NCBI GenBank assembly: GCA_036505275.1
Contig: DASXTS010000158.1
Location: 1-31,539 of the forward strand
Source of the DNA: DASXTS01 sp036505275
GTDB taxonomy: Bacteria > Actinomycetota > Actinomycetes > Mycobacteriales > Pseudonocardiaceae
Length of the DNA: 31,539 bases
Reading direction: 5' to 3'
The notes beneath the pieces were generated by a model. The model saw only the letters and a program-made list of their open reading frames with translations. It was not told the origin of the DNA and did no database searches. Numbering within the stretch: position 1 is the first letter of the stretch; each line of letters begins with the position of its first letter. Shown piece after piece: positions 1-8,607 of the stretch. Both the position numbers and the translations under genes were made by a program.

Positions 1-578
1 GGCTGGTGATCGCCACCAGGGACCGGCCAGACCTGGTGATCCTGGACGTCATGCTGCCCGGACTGGACGGCATGGGCGTGTGCCGGGCGCTGCGCGCGAC
101 GCTCGACTCGGCGCAGCCCATGGTGCTGATGCTGACCGCAAGGGACGCCACTGCCGACCGGGTCGCCGGCCTGGACGCCGGCGCCGACGACTACCTGGTC
201 AAGCCGTTCGAGTACGAGGAGCTGCTGGCCAGGGTGCGGGCGCTGCTGCGCCGCCGCGGCACGCCGGACGACGGACCGGGCGAAACGCTGTCGCTGGCCG
301 ACCTGACGCTGGACCGGGCCACCCGGCAGGTGCGCCGCGGCGACCGGGAGGTCGAGCTGACCGCGCTGCAGTTCGACCTGCTGGCGCACCTGCTGCGGCA
401 CCGGCGGCAGGTCCTCGGCCGGCAGCAGCTGCTGGACGCGGTGTGGGGCGGCGGCAGCGCGGCGACGAGCAACGTGGTGGACGTCACGGTCGGCGCGCTG
501 CGCGCCAGGCTGGAGGCCAGCGGCGAGCCGCGGCTGTTGCACACCGTGCGCGGCGTCGGCTATGCGCTGCGGGCGTGA
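1..578 (+). CDS. OmpR/PhoB-family response regulator (5' truncated by window edge)
   Basis: This is the DNA-binding half of a two-component system. The reading frame is open from the first bases, and only 14 codons precede the phosphoacceptor Asp (codon at 45-47, in ILDVMLPG), where a whole receiver domain has about 50 residues, so roughly 35-40 residues lie outside the window. Also visible are the receiver threonine in MLTARD, the conserved Lys in LVKPFEY, and a C-terminal winged-helix domain ending in the typical RGVGYALRA. The kinase gene starts 6 bp after the stop, so the two are surely cotranscribed. The DNA target is unknown. A GTG at position 6 is an internal codon, not the start. Confidence 0.95.
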   Translation, partial: LVIATRDRPDLVILDVMLPGLDGMGVCRALRATLDSAQPMVLMLTARDATADRVAGLDAGADDYLVKPFEYEELLARVRALLRRRGTPDDGPGETLSLADLTLDRATRQVRRGDREVELTALQFDLLAHLLRHRRQVLGRQQLLDAVWGGGSAATSNVVDVTVGALRARLEASGEPRLLHTVRGVGYALRA

Positions 579-584
579 GCCGCC

Positions 585-2060
585 ATGTCGCTGCGCACCA
601 GGATCACGCTGTACGGCATCGGGATCGTCGCGCTGGTGCTGGCGGGGATCTCCGCCGTATGGATCATCCTGATCGCCGGCAGCGTGCCGCAGAACCAGGA
701 CAAGGAGCTCGCCGCGCGGGCCACCGCGGCGGTGGACGCCGTGCAGCGGGCACCCGAGGCCGATCTGGTCCCCCGGCCGCCGTTGGCCGCGGTTGACCTG
801 GCCGCGAGCCGCGAGATCGTGCTGCTCGTGCTGGACGACGGCGGCATGGTGCTCAGCAGCACCGGAGTGGTGAACGGCCGGCCGCCGCAGATTCCAGCGG
901 ATGTGTTGGCCAGGGCCCGCGCGGATGGCTCGGTGGCGGCCACTGTGGCTGCTTCGGCTCTTGGCGGCCCGGTGTCGCTGCGGGTGCACGCCCGGCCGTG
1001 GCAGCGGCCCGACCGCAGCGGCTTGGTGGTCGCCGCCCAGGCCAGCAGCCGGGTGCAGACCGACCGCGCCGTCGTGGTGATCGTGCTGCTGCTGGCCGCG
1101 GTCGGCTCGTTGGTCGCGGCCGCCGTTGGCATCTGGCTGGTGGCCGGCCGGGCACTGCGACCGTTGCGGCAACTCACCGCGACGGCCGACGAGGTGGCAC
1201 GCTCCGGCGACCTGAGCCGCCGGCTGCCGCAGCAGCCCGGGCCCATCGCACGTGGCGACGACGTCGGGCGGCTGACCGCGAGCTTCAACGCCATGATGGC
1301 GCGGCTGCAGCAGGCGCACCGCTGGATGGCCGAGGCGCTGGCCGCGCAGCAGCGGTTCACGGCCGACGCCTCGCACGAGCTGCGCACCCCGCTGACCACC
1401 GTGCGCAGCGGCGCCGGCTTCCTGCGCACCCACGCCGGCGCCGCCGAGCCGGACCGGGCCGCCGCGCTGGCCGACATCGAGGCCGAGGCCGCCCGGATGA
1501 GCCGGCTGGTGGACGACCTGCTCACCCTGGCCAGAGCGGACGGCGGCCAGCGGCTGCGGATGGCGCCGGTGGACCTCGGCGAGCTGGCCCAGCAGGTGTG
1601 CCGGCAGGCCCGCACCCTGCACCCCGGACGGGCACTGCACTGCGCCAATCTGAATTGGGCCGGCGCCCCGGTGCAGGTGCTCGGCGACGAGGACGCGCTG
1701 CGCCGGCTGCTGTGGATCCTGGTGGACAACGCCGTGGCGCACACCACCGACGACGGCAATGTCTGGGTCGCGGTGACCGCCGGCGCCGGCGGCGGCGCGG
1801 CGCTGCAGGTCTCCGACGACGGCGCCGGTATCCCACCGCACCTGCTGGAACGGGTGTTCGACCGGTTCTTCCGGGCCGACTCCGCGCGGCAGCGCGGTGG
1901 CGCCGGGCTGGGCCTGTCCATCGCGCGGTGGATCGTCCGGGCGCACGGCGGCCGTATCGTCGCCACCAACAACGACCGCGGCGGAGCCACCTTCCTCGCC
2001 GAGCTGCCGGCGCACGGCCTTGCGTCGGGCACCGGTCGGCCGCCTTCATCGAATCCTTAG
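585..2060 (+). CDS. HAMP-domain sensor histidine kinase
   Basis: This 491-residue membrane kinase is the partner of the preceding regulator. A first membrane helix (about residues 7-32) and a second (about 162-187) bracket a roughly 130-residue extracytoplasmic sensor with no recognised fold. A HAMP segment follows (ALRPLRQLTATADEVA). The HisKA box SHELRTPL carries the phospho-accepting His264. The ATPase domain shows an N box (LVDNAVAHT), G1 (SDDGAGIP), F box (DRFFRAD) and G2 (GAGLGLSI), all intact, so it should be an active kinase. The ATG start is placed 6 bp after the regulator stop. Two membrane proteins follow in the same direction after 45 bp and are the best candidates for regulated or accessory genes. 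The signal sensed is not evident. Confidence 0.95.
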   Translation: MSLRTRITLYGIGIVALVLAGISAVWIILIAGSVPQNQDKELAARATAAVDAVQRAPEADLVPRPPLAAVDLAASREIVLLVLDDGGMVLSSTGVVNGRPPQIPADVLARARADGSVAATVAASALGGPVSLRVHARPWQRPDRSGLVVAAQASSRVQTDRAVVVIVLLLAAVGSLVAAAVGIWLVAGRALRPLRQLTATADEVARSGDLSRRLPQQPGPIARGDDVGRLTASFNAMMARLQQAHRWMAEALAAQQRFTADASHELRTPLTTVRSGAGFLRTHAGAAEPDRAAALADIEAEAARMSRLVDDLLTLARADGGQRLRMAPVDLGELAQQVCRQARTLHPGRALHCANLNWAGAPVQVLGDEDALRRLLWILVDNAVAHTTDDGNVWVAVTAGAGGGAALQVSDDGAGIPPHLLERVFDRFFRADSARQRGGAGLGLSIARWIVRAHGGRIVATNNDRGGATFLAELPAHGLASGTGRPPSSNP

Positions 2061-2105
2061 AAACCGCTCATCGGCGGCTCACCGCGCCCGGCCAGGCTCG
2101 TACCC

Positions 2106-2504
2106 GTGAACGAGCGCGGTGGCCCCGCCGAGGTCGTCTTCGTGCTGCTGGCCATGCAGGCCGCCGCCGGCCTGCTGGCCGGCACCGGCGAGCTGCTGTT
2201 CATGGGCTCACCGCTGTACGCCGCCGTGCCGGTGCTCAAGGCCGTCATGCTGCTCGGGCTCGCCACCAGCATCCTCCGCGGCCGCCGCTGGGCGATGATC
2301 GTCATCATCGTGGTGGAGTGGCTCGGGCTGCTCGGCTGCTGGCTCGGCGTCGTACTCGCCCTGCTCCCCGGCTTCGCCCCGGCCATCACCCTGACCCTGC
2401 TCACGCAGGTGCTCCTGCCCGCAACCGTCATCGTGCTGCTCGCCCGGTGTGGTGTGCGGAAGGCAGTGCCGGCACACCGTCAGCTACTTCCGGCCCTCCG
2501 ATGA
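2106..2504 (+). CDS. small multi-pass membrane protein, function unknown
   Basis: This 132-residue protein starts at GTG. It is almost entirely hydrophobic, with four probable membrane helices (about residues 9-31, 38-60, 64-88 and 94-114) joined by short loops. I do not recognise the family. It begins 45 bp after the kinase stop, and its own TGA overlaps the next ATG in an ATGA junction, so it is translationally coupled to the downstream histidine-rich membrane protein. The arrangement suggests a membrane partner or accessory of the two-component system, but nothing in the sequence names its role. Confidence 0.7.
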   Translation: MNERGGPAEVVFVLLAMQAAAGLLAGTGELLFMGSPLYAAVPVLKAVMLLGLATSILRGRRWAMIVIIVVEWLGLLGCWLGVVLALLPGFAPAITLTLLTQVLLPATVIVLLARCGVRKAVPAHRQLLPALR

Positions 2505-3760
2505 ACCCGTTTGAGACGTTTGCCAACGGGATCGCGCCGGAGCACGGGCCCGCGCTGGTCGCCGGGGTACTGGCGGCGCTGTGGCTGGGGACCGCTCGAC
2601 GCTGGCGATCGCCGACGCTGGTGGACCGGTGGGCCGGCGTGCTGCTGGGGGTGAGCGCCGCCGTGCACCTGGGGCTGCCGCTGGTCCCGCACCACGGTCC
2701 GGTGCTGACCGCGGCGTTCGTCGTGGCCGGCGCGGGGTACGCGGTGCTCGCCCGGCGGGCCCTGCACGGCGCGAGCTGGCGGCTGGCGACCGTGGTCCTG
2801 GTGGCGGCGACCATGGTCGGCTACCTGGGGGTGGTCGTCGGCGGCGAGGAGCCCGACCAGGTGGGCATTGCGACGGCGTTCGTGGAGCTCACGGCTCTCG
2901 GCCTCGCCCTCGTGCCGACGGGAGCGCCAGGCACGCGGCCGGCGCGGCCGCGGCGGCTGGCTCGGATCGCCGCCGGTGCGACCACGGTGGCGGCCACGTT
3001 CCTCGTCGGCGCCGTCGTGTGGGCGGCCTCCTTCGCCGCCCACCAGGCCGCACGCGCCGGGACCACCGCCGGGACCACCGCCGACGGGCACGGCCACCAG
3101 CACGCGCACGCCGGCCGGGCGCAGGCCGGGATGATCATGCGACCGCTCGGCGGCGAGCACCATGCGACGGATGCCCAGAGGCTGGCCGCCGACGGCCTGG
3201 CCGCCGCCACCGCACAGGCCGTCGCCCGGTACGCCGACCTGGGCGCCGCGCTGGCCGACGGCTACCGGGCCGGGCTCGGCATGCACGGCCACGATGTGCA
3301 CCTGGAGAACAAGGCCAACGCCTCCGACGGCCGGACGCTGGACCCGACCAGGCCGGAGATGCTGGTGTACGCCGTCGACGACGGCCGGGCCACGCTGCTC
3401 GGCGTGGTGTACGTGATGGAGGTCGCCGGCCGGCCAGGGCCGACGCCGGGCGGCCCGATCACGCGCTGGCACGCGCACAACCTGTGCTTGTCGGCCGCAC
3501 CACCGGGCCTCGGCATCGTCTCCCCGTACGGCGGCTGCCCGCCGTTGGCGGTCGGCGTCACATCGCCCGAGATGATGCATGTCTGGGTGGTGGACAACCC
3601 GGCCGGCGCGTTCGCCGACGGCCTCGACAAGGACTGGGTGTGGGCCTACCACGCGCGGCACGCCCGGCCGTACCACGGCCACCGATCGGCCACTGATCGG
3701 CCACTGATCAGCCGCTGCACCCGAGTTGCCGGTGTGCCGGCACCGCGGGACGCTGCCTGA
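2501..3760 (+). CDS. membrane protein with histidine-rich extracytoplasmic domain (putative metal-binding)
   Basis: This is a 419-residue protein whose ATG overlaps the preceding stop. Residues 1-180 contain about five or six hydrophobic helices, the last at about 160-180. A linker with HGHQHAH (197-203) leads to a soluble domain with HGHDVH (262-267), a LDPTRPEMLVY stretch, WHAHNLC (323-329), Cys346 and His360. Histidines and two cysteines recur at the points that look conserved in actinobacterial hypothetical proteins with this LDP..PE.LVY..WHAH pattern (recalled, not searched). Metal binding is inferred from residue content only. The position behind a two-component pair and just before a metallothionein-like gene supports a metal-homeostasis idea. 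The last 30 residues are low complexity and may be a read-on tail. Confidence 0.75.
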   Translation: MNPFETFANGIAPEHGPALVAGVLAALWLGTARRWRSPTLVDRWAGVLLGVSAAVHLGLPLVPHHGPVLTAAFVVAGAGYAVLARRALHGASWRLATVVLVAATMVGYLGVVVGGEEPDQVGIATAFVELTALGLALVPTGAPGTRPARPRRLARIAAGATTVAATFLVGAVVWAASFAAHQAARAGTTAGTTADGHGHQHAHAGRAQAGMIMRPLGGEHHATDAQRLAADGLAAATAQAVARYADLGAALADGYRAGLGMHGHDVHLENKANASDGRTLDPTRPEMLVYAVDDGRATLLGVVYVMEVAGRPGPTPGGPITRWHAHNLCLSAAPPGLGIVSPYGGCPPLAVGVTSPEMMHVWVVDNPAGAFADGLDKDWVWAYHARHARPYHGHRSATDRPLISRCTRVAGVPAPRDAA

Positions 3761-3794
3761 ACCGCTCACATCCGAACGTCGAGGAGGTGCCGGC

Positions 3795-3995
3795 ATGGCC
3801 ACCTCTGAGGTGTGCGGCAACGACTACTGGATGTCCTTCGAGGTACGTGCCAGCGGCGGCGAGGTGCACACGTTCGACTCGTTCGAGTGCGCGATCAGCC
3901 GCATGCGCCGACGTGCGAGCACTGCGGCTGCAAGATCATCGGGCATGGCGCCGACGTCGAAGGCCGGTTCGCTCCGTGCCACAGTGTGCGCCATG
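3795..3995 (+). pseudogene. frameshifted small Cys-rich metallothionein-like protein
   Basis: A strong Shine-Dalgarno (GAGGAGGTG, 3781-3789) precedes an ATG at 3795. The frame reads MATSEVCGNDYWMSFEV, then HTFDSFECAISRM, and then becomes arginine-rich nonsense. Moving by one base right after position 3905 restores the expected continuation, APTCEHCGCKIIGHGADVEGRF, in the other frame, so one base appears to be missing there. A second shift near 3985 would give a Cys and a TGA that overlaps the tetR ATG. Intact relatives are 55-70 residue proteins annotated as metallothionein-like in actinobacteria, with paired cysteines in the same spacing (recalled). It is either a real decayed gene or a one-base sequencing or assembly error. 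Confidence 0.7.
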
Positions 3996-4625
3996 AGTCC
4001 CGAGGTCACCCCGCGGTGGCGCCGCCTCGAGCCCGACGAGCGCCGCGAGCAGATCCTCGAGTGTGCCCGCCGGCTGTTCGGTGAGCGGCACTATTCAGCG
4101 GTGTCCACCACGGACATCGCCCAGGAGGCCGGGGTGGCGCGGGGGCTGATCAACCACTACTTCGGCACCAAGCGCGGCCTGTACCTGGAGGTGGTGCGGC
4201 AGGTGGTGTTCATGCCACCCCCGGCGGCGGCGAACCTGCCGGCCGGTCCGCCGCAGGCTCGGGTGGCCGCCGCGGTCGACTGGTGGCTGGACGCGGTGTG
4301 GCGGCACCGCAAGATGTGGCTGAGCGCGGTCGGGGCGCAGGGCTTCGGCCACGACGAGGACCTCGAAGCGATCATCGAGCAGGCCGAGGAGGCAGGCGTC
4401 GAGCGAGTGCTGGAGGCCCTGGACCTGGCCGGCGCCGGCGAAGCAACCAGGGCCGCGATCCGCGCCTACGGCGGGTTCGCCGCGGTAGCCGCGAGGGAAT
4501 GGCTGACGAGGCGGACGCTGACCCGGGATCAGCTGCACGCACTGCTCAGCCACACATTGCTGGCACTGGTGCAGGACATCCTGCCGGCGCTGCCAGCGGC
4601 GCACGGCGTGCCGGCCCGGCGGTGA
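3993..4625 (+). CDS. TetR/AcrR-family transcriptional regulator
   Basis: This 210-residue repressor-type protein has an N-terminal helix-turn-helix at about residues 37-65 (STTDIAQEAGVARGLINHYF, the classic TetR recognition region) and a ligand-binding helical domain without recognisable pocket residues. The ATG at 3993 is chosen because the canonical start of the domain (RREQILECARRLF) follows at once. The upstream part of the same frame belongs to the frameshifted small gene. There is no good ribosome site directly upstream, which fits translational coupling to that gene when it was intact. An 8-bp-arm palindrome 57 bp downstream of the stop is a possible operator. Confidence 0.88.
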   Translation: MSPEVTPRWRRLEPDERREQILECARRLFGERHYSAVSTTDIAQEAGVARGLINHYFGTKRGLYLEVVRQVVFMPPPAAANLPAGPPQARVAAAVDWWLDAVWRHRKMWLSAVGAQGFGHDEDLEAIIEQAEEAGVERVLEALDLAGAGEATRAAIRAYGGFAAVAAREWLTRRTLTRDQLHALLSHTLLALVQDILPALPAAHGVPARR

Positions 4626-4681
4626 CGCCGGCGGGCGGGCGACGGGCGGGCGACGGGCAACGGTGCGACACGCCCGGGTGG

Positions 4682-4700
4682 CGGATCATCGTATGATCCG
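4682..4700. promoter_or_regulatory. 19-bp palindrome between tetR and cspA (operator or short terminator)
   Basis: CGGATCAT and ATGATCCG form perfect 8-bp arms around a CGT centre. The size and symmetry match TetR-type operators. It lies upstream of the cold-shock gene, so it could control that gene, or it could be the end hairpin of the tetR transcript, although there is no T-run after it. Confidence 0.45.
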
Positions 4701-4817
4701 GTGGCGGAGCCGGTGGCGTTCGTGATTGACTTACCGCGGTCGTTTGGTCATTGGTTACTACGTGCTCTCTCCTCTACGACCGGGGAAGTGCACCGGTACC
4801 TGTTAGAGGAGATGGGA

Positions 4818-5024
4818 ATGCCGCAAGGCACTGTCAAGTGGTTCAACTCCGAGAAGGGCTTCGGCTTCATCACGCCCGATGGCGGCGGCTCGGACATTTT
4901 CGTGCACTACTCGGAGATCCAGGGCGGCGGCTTCCGCAGCCTTGACGAGAACCAGCGGGTTCAGTTCGAGGTAGGTCAGGGCACCAAGGGGCCGCAGGCC
5001 ACCGGGGTCCAGAAGCTCGGCTAG
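4818..5024 (+). CDS. cspA: cold-shock protein (CspA family)
   Basis: This 68-residue single OB-fold protein binds single-stranded RNA and DNA and acts as an RNA chaperone. RNP1 (KGFGFI) and RNP2 (DIFVHYSEI) are both present, and the start MPQGTVKWFN and the length are typical of the family. The ATG at 4818 has an AGAGGAG ribosome site about 6-7 bp upstream. An in-frame ATG at 4812 lies inside that site and is less likely. The roughly 190-bp upstream gap holds a palindrome and a long leader, common for cold-shock mRNAs, but no promoter I could call safely. A strong terminator follows at 5041, so it is probably monocistronic. Confidence 0.96.
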   Translation: MPQGTVKWFNSEKGFGFITPDGGGSDIFVHYSEIQGGGFRSLDENQRVQFEVGQGTKGPQATGVQKLG

Positions 5025-5040
5025 TCAGCGCGCAACCCGA

Positions 5041-5074
5041 AGCCCCGCCGGTCACCTGGACTGGCGGGGCTTTC
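5041..5074 (+). terminator. intrinsic terminator after cspA
   Basis: AGCCCCGCC (5041-5049) pairs perfectly with GGCGGGGCT (5063-5071) across a 13-nt loop, followed by TTTC. This is a 9-bp GC stem placed 17 bp after the cold-shock stop codon. Confidence 0.85.
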
Positions 5075-5124
5075 GCATGCACGGCAGCATCGACGGTATG
5101 GCCGCGGTAAGCCATGCTGAGGCC

Positions 5125-6294
<1,170 letters not shown>

Positions 6295-6306
6295 AGGGAG
6301 CCGCTC

Positions 6307-7353
6307 GTGGACTTCGCCTTCTCCGAGGAGCAGGAGCTGCTGCGCCACTCGGCGCGGGAGTTCCTGGCCGAGCAGTACCCGCTGGAGCGGGTCGCTGACA
6401 TTGTCGACGGCGAGCCCGGCTGGGCCACCGGAAGCTGGAAGCAGCTCGCCGACCTCGGCTGGCTGGACGCCGAGCTGGGGCTCCTCGACCACGTGGTGGT
6501 GTTCGAGGAGGGTGGCTACGGACTGCTCGCCGCGCCACTGCTCGCGACGCTCGGGCTGGCGCTGCCGGCGGTCGAGCACGACGCCGACCTGCGGGGCGCG
6601 GTGGCCGCCGGCGAGCTTCGCCTGACGTTGGCCTGGGCCGAGGCCGGGCGGCGTCAGGACCTGCGCACCGCGGGGAGCGGCGAGGTCACCCTGGCCGACG
6701 ACGGCACCGTCACCGGGCACACCGTGCTGGTGCCGGACGCCGCCGTGGTGGACGCCCTCGTGGTGGCGACCACCGGCGGGATGCGGCTGGTCCGCGCCGC
6801 GGACGCCACGATCCGGCCGCTGGCCACCTTGGACCGCTCCCGGCGCCTGGCCGACGTGCTGTTCGACCGGGCGCCGTCCACGCCGCTGGTGGATGCGTCC
6901 GGCATGCCGGACGTGCTGGCCACGATCGAGCGGCGGGCGCTCGTGCTGGCGGCCGCCGAGGCAATCGGGGTGGCCCGCCGCGCCGTCGACATCGCGGTGT
7001 CGTACGCCAGCACTCGCGAGCAGTTCGGCAAGCCCATCGGCAGCTATCAGGCCGTGGCGCACCAGATCGTGGACGCCTATGCGGCGACGGAGTTGGCGCG
7101 GTCGCTCACCTACTGGGCGGCCTGGGCGGTGACCGAGGGTGATGACCTCGCCGACGAGTCGTGCTCGGCCGCCAAGTCCAGCGCCGCCGAGGCGGCCGTC
7201 TTCGCTTGCGAGCGGGCCATCCAGGTGTGCGGCGGCATCGGCTTCACCTGGGAGCACGTGCTGCACCGGCTCTACAAGCGGGCACAGTGGCTCGACGCCT
7301 TCGCCGGCAACGGCCGCGACCACCGTGCTCGGATAGCCGACGCCTTGCTCTAG
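6307..7353 (+). CDS. acyl-CoA dehydrogenase-like subunit lacking a recognisable catalytic base
   Basis: This 348-residue protein starts at GTG with a good ribosome site (AAGGGAG, 6294-6300). The N-terminal helices (MDFAFSEEQELLRHSAREFL) and the STREQFGKPIGSYQAV flavin segment are clear family marks. The middle beta domain is shortened and lacks the usual TEP.aGSD motif. Neither the YEGT glutamate nor the isovaleryl-type helix-G glutamate is present: the C-terminus runs WEHVLHRLYKRAQWLDAFAG. Such partners are known in mycobacterial FadE pairs that assemble as alpha2-beta2 with one functional site per pair. The adjacent upstream gene would be the catalytic partner. Confidence 0.88.
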   Translation: MDFAFSEEQELLRHSAREFLAEQYPLERVADIVDGEPGWATGSWKQLADLGWLDAELGLLDHVVVFEEGGYGLLAAPLLATLGLALPAVEHDADLRGAVAAGELRLTLAWAEAGRRQDLRTAGSGEVTLADDGTVTGHTVLVPDAAVVDALVVATTGGMRLVRAADATIRPLATLDRSRRLADVLFDRAPSTPLVDASGMPDVLATIERRALVLAAAEAIGVARRAVDIAVSYASTREQFGKPIGSYQAVAHQIVDAYAATELARSLTYWAAWAVTEGDDLADESCSAAKSSAAEAAVFACERAIQVCGGIGFTWEHVLHRLYKRAQWLDAFAGNGRDHRARIADALL

Positions 7354-7433
7354 CCCGATTGGTGTGCCTCCAAGTACCACCATTGCGGGGTTGTTGGGCC
7401 TTTAACTACTGCCATTGCGCGCAGCCGCGCGGA

Positions 7434-8585
7434 TCAGGTGAACGCCCCGATGCCGGTCAACGCCCGCCCGATGAGCAGCTTCTGGATCTGCGACGTGCCC
7501 TCGTACACGGTGGTGACCCTGGCGTCGCGCAGGTACTTGCCGACCGGATACTCGTCGACATAGCCGTAGCCGCCGAACACCTGCACCGCGGCGTTCGCGG
7601 CCCGCACCGCCGCCTCGCTGGCGAAGAGCTTGGCCATGGACGCCTCGGTGGCGAACGGCTGGCCGCGGTCGATCAGGTCGGCCACCCGCCAGACCAGCAG
7701 GCGCGCCGCGTCGGCGTCCAGGGCCATCGAGGCGATCAGGTCCTGCACCAGTTGGAAGCCGGCGATCGGCCGGCCGAACTGGTGGCGGTGCCTGGCGTAC
7801 TCCACCGAGACCTGCAGGCAGCCGGCGCAGATGCCGACGCACCCGGCGGCGAGCGACATCCGGCCCTTGGCCAGCGCGCTCATCGCCACCGTAAAGCCCT
7901 GGCCCTCCTCCCCCAGCCGCGCGGAGTCAGGCACCCGAACCCCGTCCAGAGTCAGCTCGGCGGTGGCCTGGCCGCGCAGCCCGAGCTTGCCGTGGATCTC
8001 CCGCGCAGTGAAGCCGGGCGCGTCGGTGGGCACCAGGAACGCGGTGATCCCCTTCGGGCCGGGGCCGCCGGTGCGGGCCATCACCAGCGCGACCCTGGCC
8101 CAGGTGCCGTTGGTGATGAACATCTTCGACCCGGTGATCACCCAGTCGCCGCCGTCCCGCTCGGCTCGGCTGCGCAGCGACGCGGCGTCCGAGCCGGTGT
8201 CCGGCTCGGTGAGCCCGAAGCAGCCGAGCGCCTGCCCGGAGCACAACGCCGGCAACCACTCCTGCTTCTGTGCCTCGGTGCCGAACGCGGCGATCGTCTT
8301 GGCCACCAGGCCGAGCGACACCGAGACGATGCCGCGGATCGAGGAGTCCCCGCGGCCGAGCTCCTCCAGCAGCAGGCAGTACGTCAGGTGGTCGCCGCCG
8401 GAGCCGCCGTACGCCTCGTCGATGGTCAGGCCGAGCATGCCCAGCTTGGCCATCTTCGGCACGATGTCGGTGTCCACCGACTCCCGGCGATCCCATTCGG
8501 CCGCGTACGGCACAACTTCACGGTCGACGAAGTCGGCGGCCAGCCGGCGCAGCGCGGTCTGTTCCTCGGTCAGTTGCAGGTCCAC
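7434..8585 (-). CDS. short-chain type acyl-CoA dehydrogenase
   Basis: This complete, conventional enzyme has 383 residues from the GTG at 8585. Motifs are GLTIDEAYGGSGGDHL, GCFGLTEPDTGSDAAS, WVITGSKMFITNG, HRHQFGRPIAGFQLVQ and VYEGTSQIQKLLIGRALTG, where Glu362 is the usual catalytic base. The closest resemblance is to butyryl/short-chain and 2-methylacyl enzymes, so straight- or branched-chain short substrates are likely. The open frame reaches back to a TTG at 8621 that overlaps the speE end. GTG 8585 gives the normal family N-terminus (VDLQLTEEQTALRRL). It is convergent with the preceding pair and 22 bp downstream of speE on the same strand, but functionally unrelated to it. Confidence 0.93.
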   Translation of the reverse strand: MDLQLTEEQTALRRLAADFVDREVVPYAAEWDRRESVDTDIVPKMAKLGMLGLTIDEAYGGSGGDHLTYCLLLEELGRGDSSIRGIVSVSLGLVAKTIAAFGTEAQKQEWLPALCSGQALGCFGLTEPDTGSDAASLRSRAERDGGDWVITGSKMFITNGTWARVALVMARTGGPGPKGITAFLVPTDAPGFTAREIHGKLGLRGQATAELTLDGVRVPDSARLGEEGQGFTVAMSALAKGRMSLAAGCVGICAGCLQVSVEYARHRHQFGRPIAGFQLVQDLIASMALDADAARLLVWRVADLIDRGQPFATEASMAKLFASEAAVRAANAAVQVFGGYGYVDEYPVGKYLRDARVTTVYEGTSQIQKLLIGRALTGIGAFT

Positions 8586-8607
8586 GTTCGGCGACGCTAC
8601 CTGCCCG

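Noticed and set aside
998..2500. Long plus-strand open frame upstream of the His-rich membrane gene
   Set aside because: It is the GC-rich shadow of the kinase gene in another frame: Arg/Ala/Gly-rich, with no motifs. The real gene starts at the ATG overlap at 2501.
4726..4760. TTGACT as a -35 element for the cold-shock gene
   Set aside because: No TANNNT hexamer lies 16-19 bp downstream, so I could not define a promoter.
7354..7433. Terminator in the 80-bp gap between convergent dehydrogenases
   Set aside because: I found no stem longer than a few bases and no T-run, so nothing is called.
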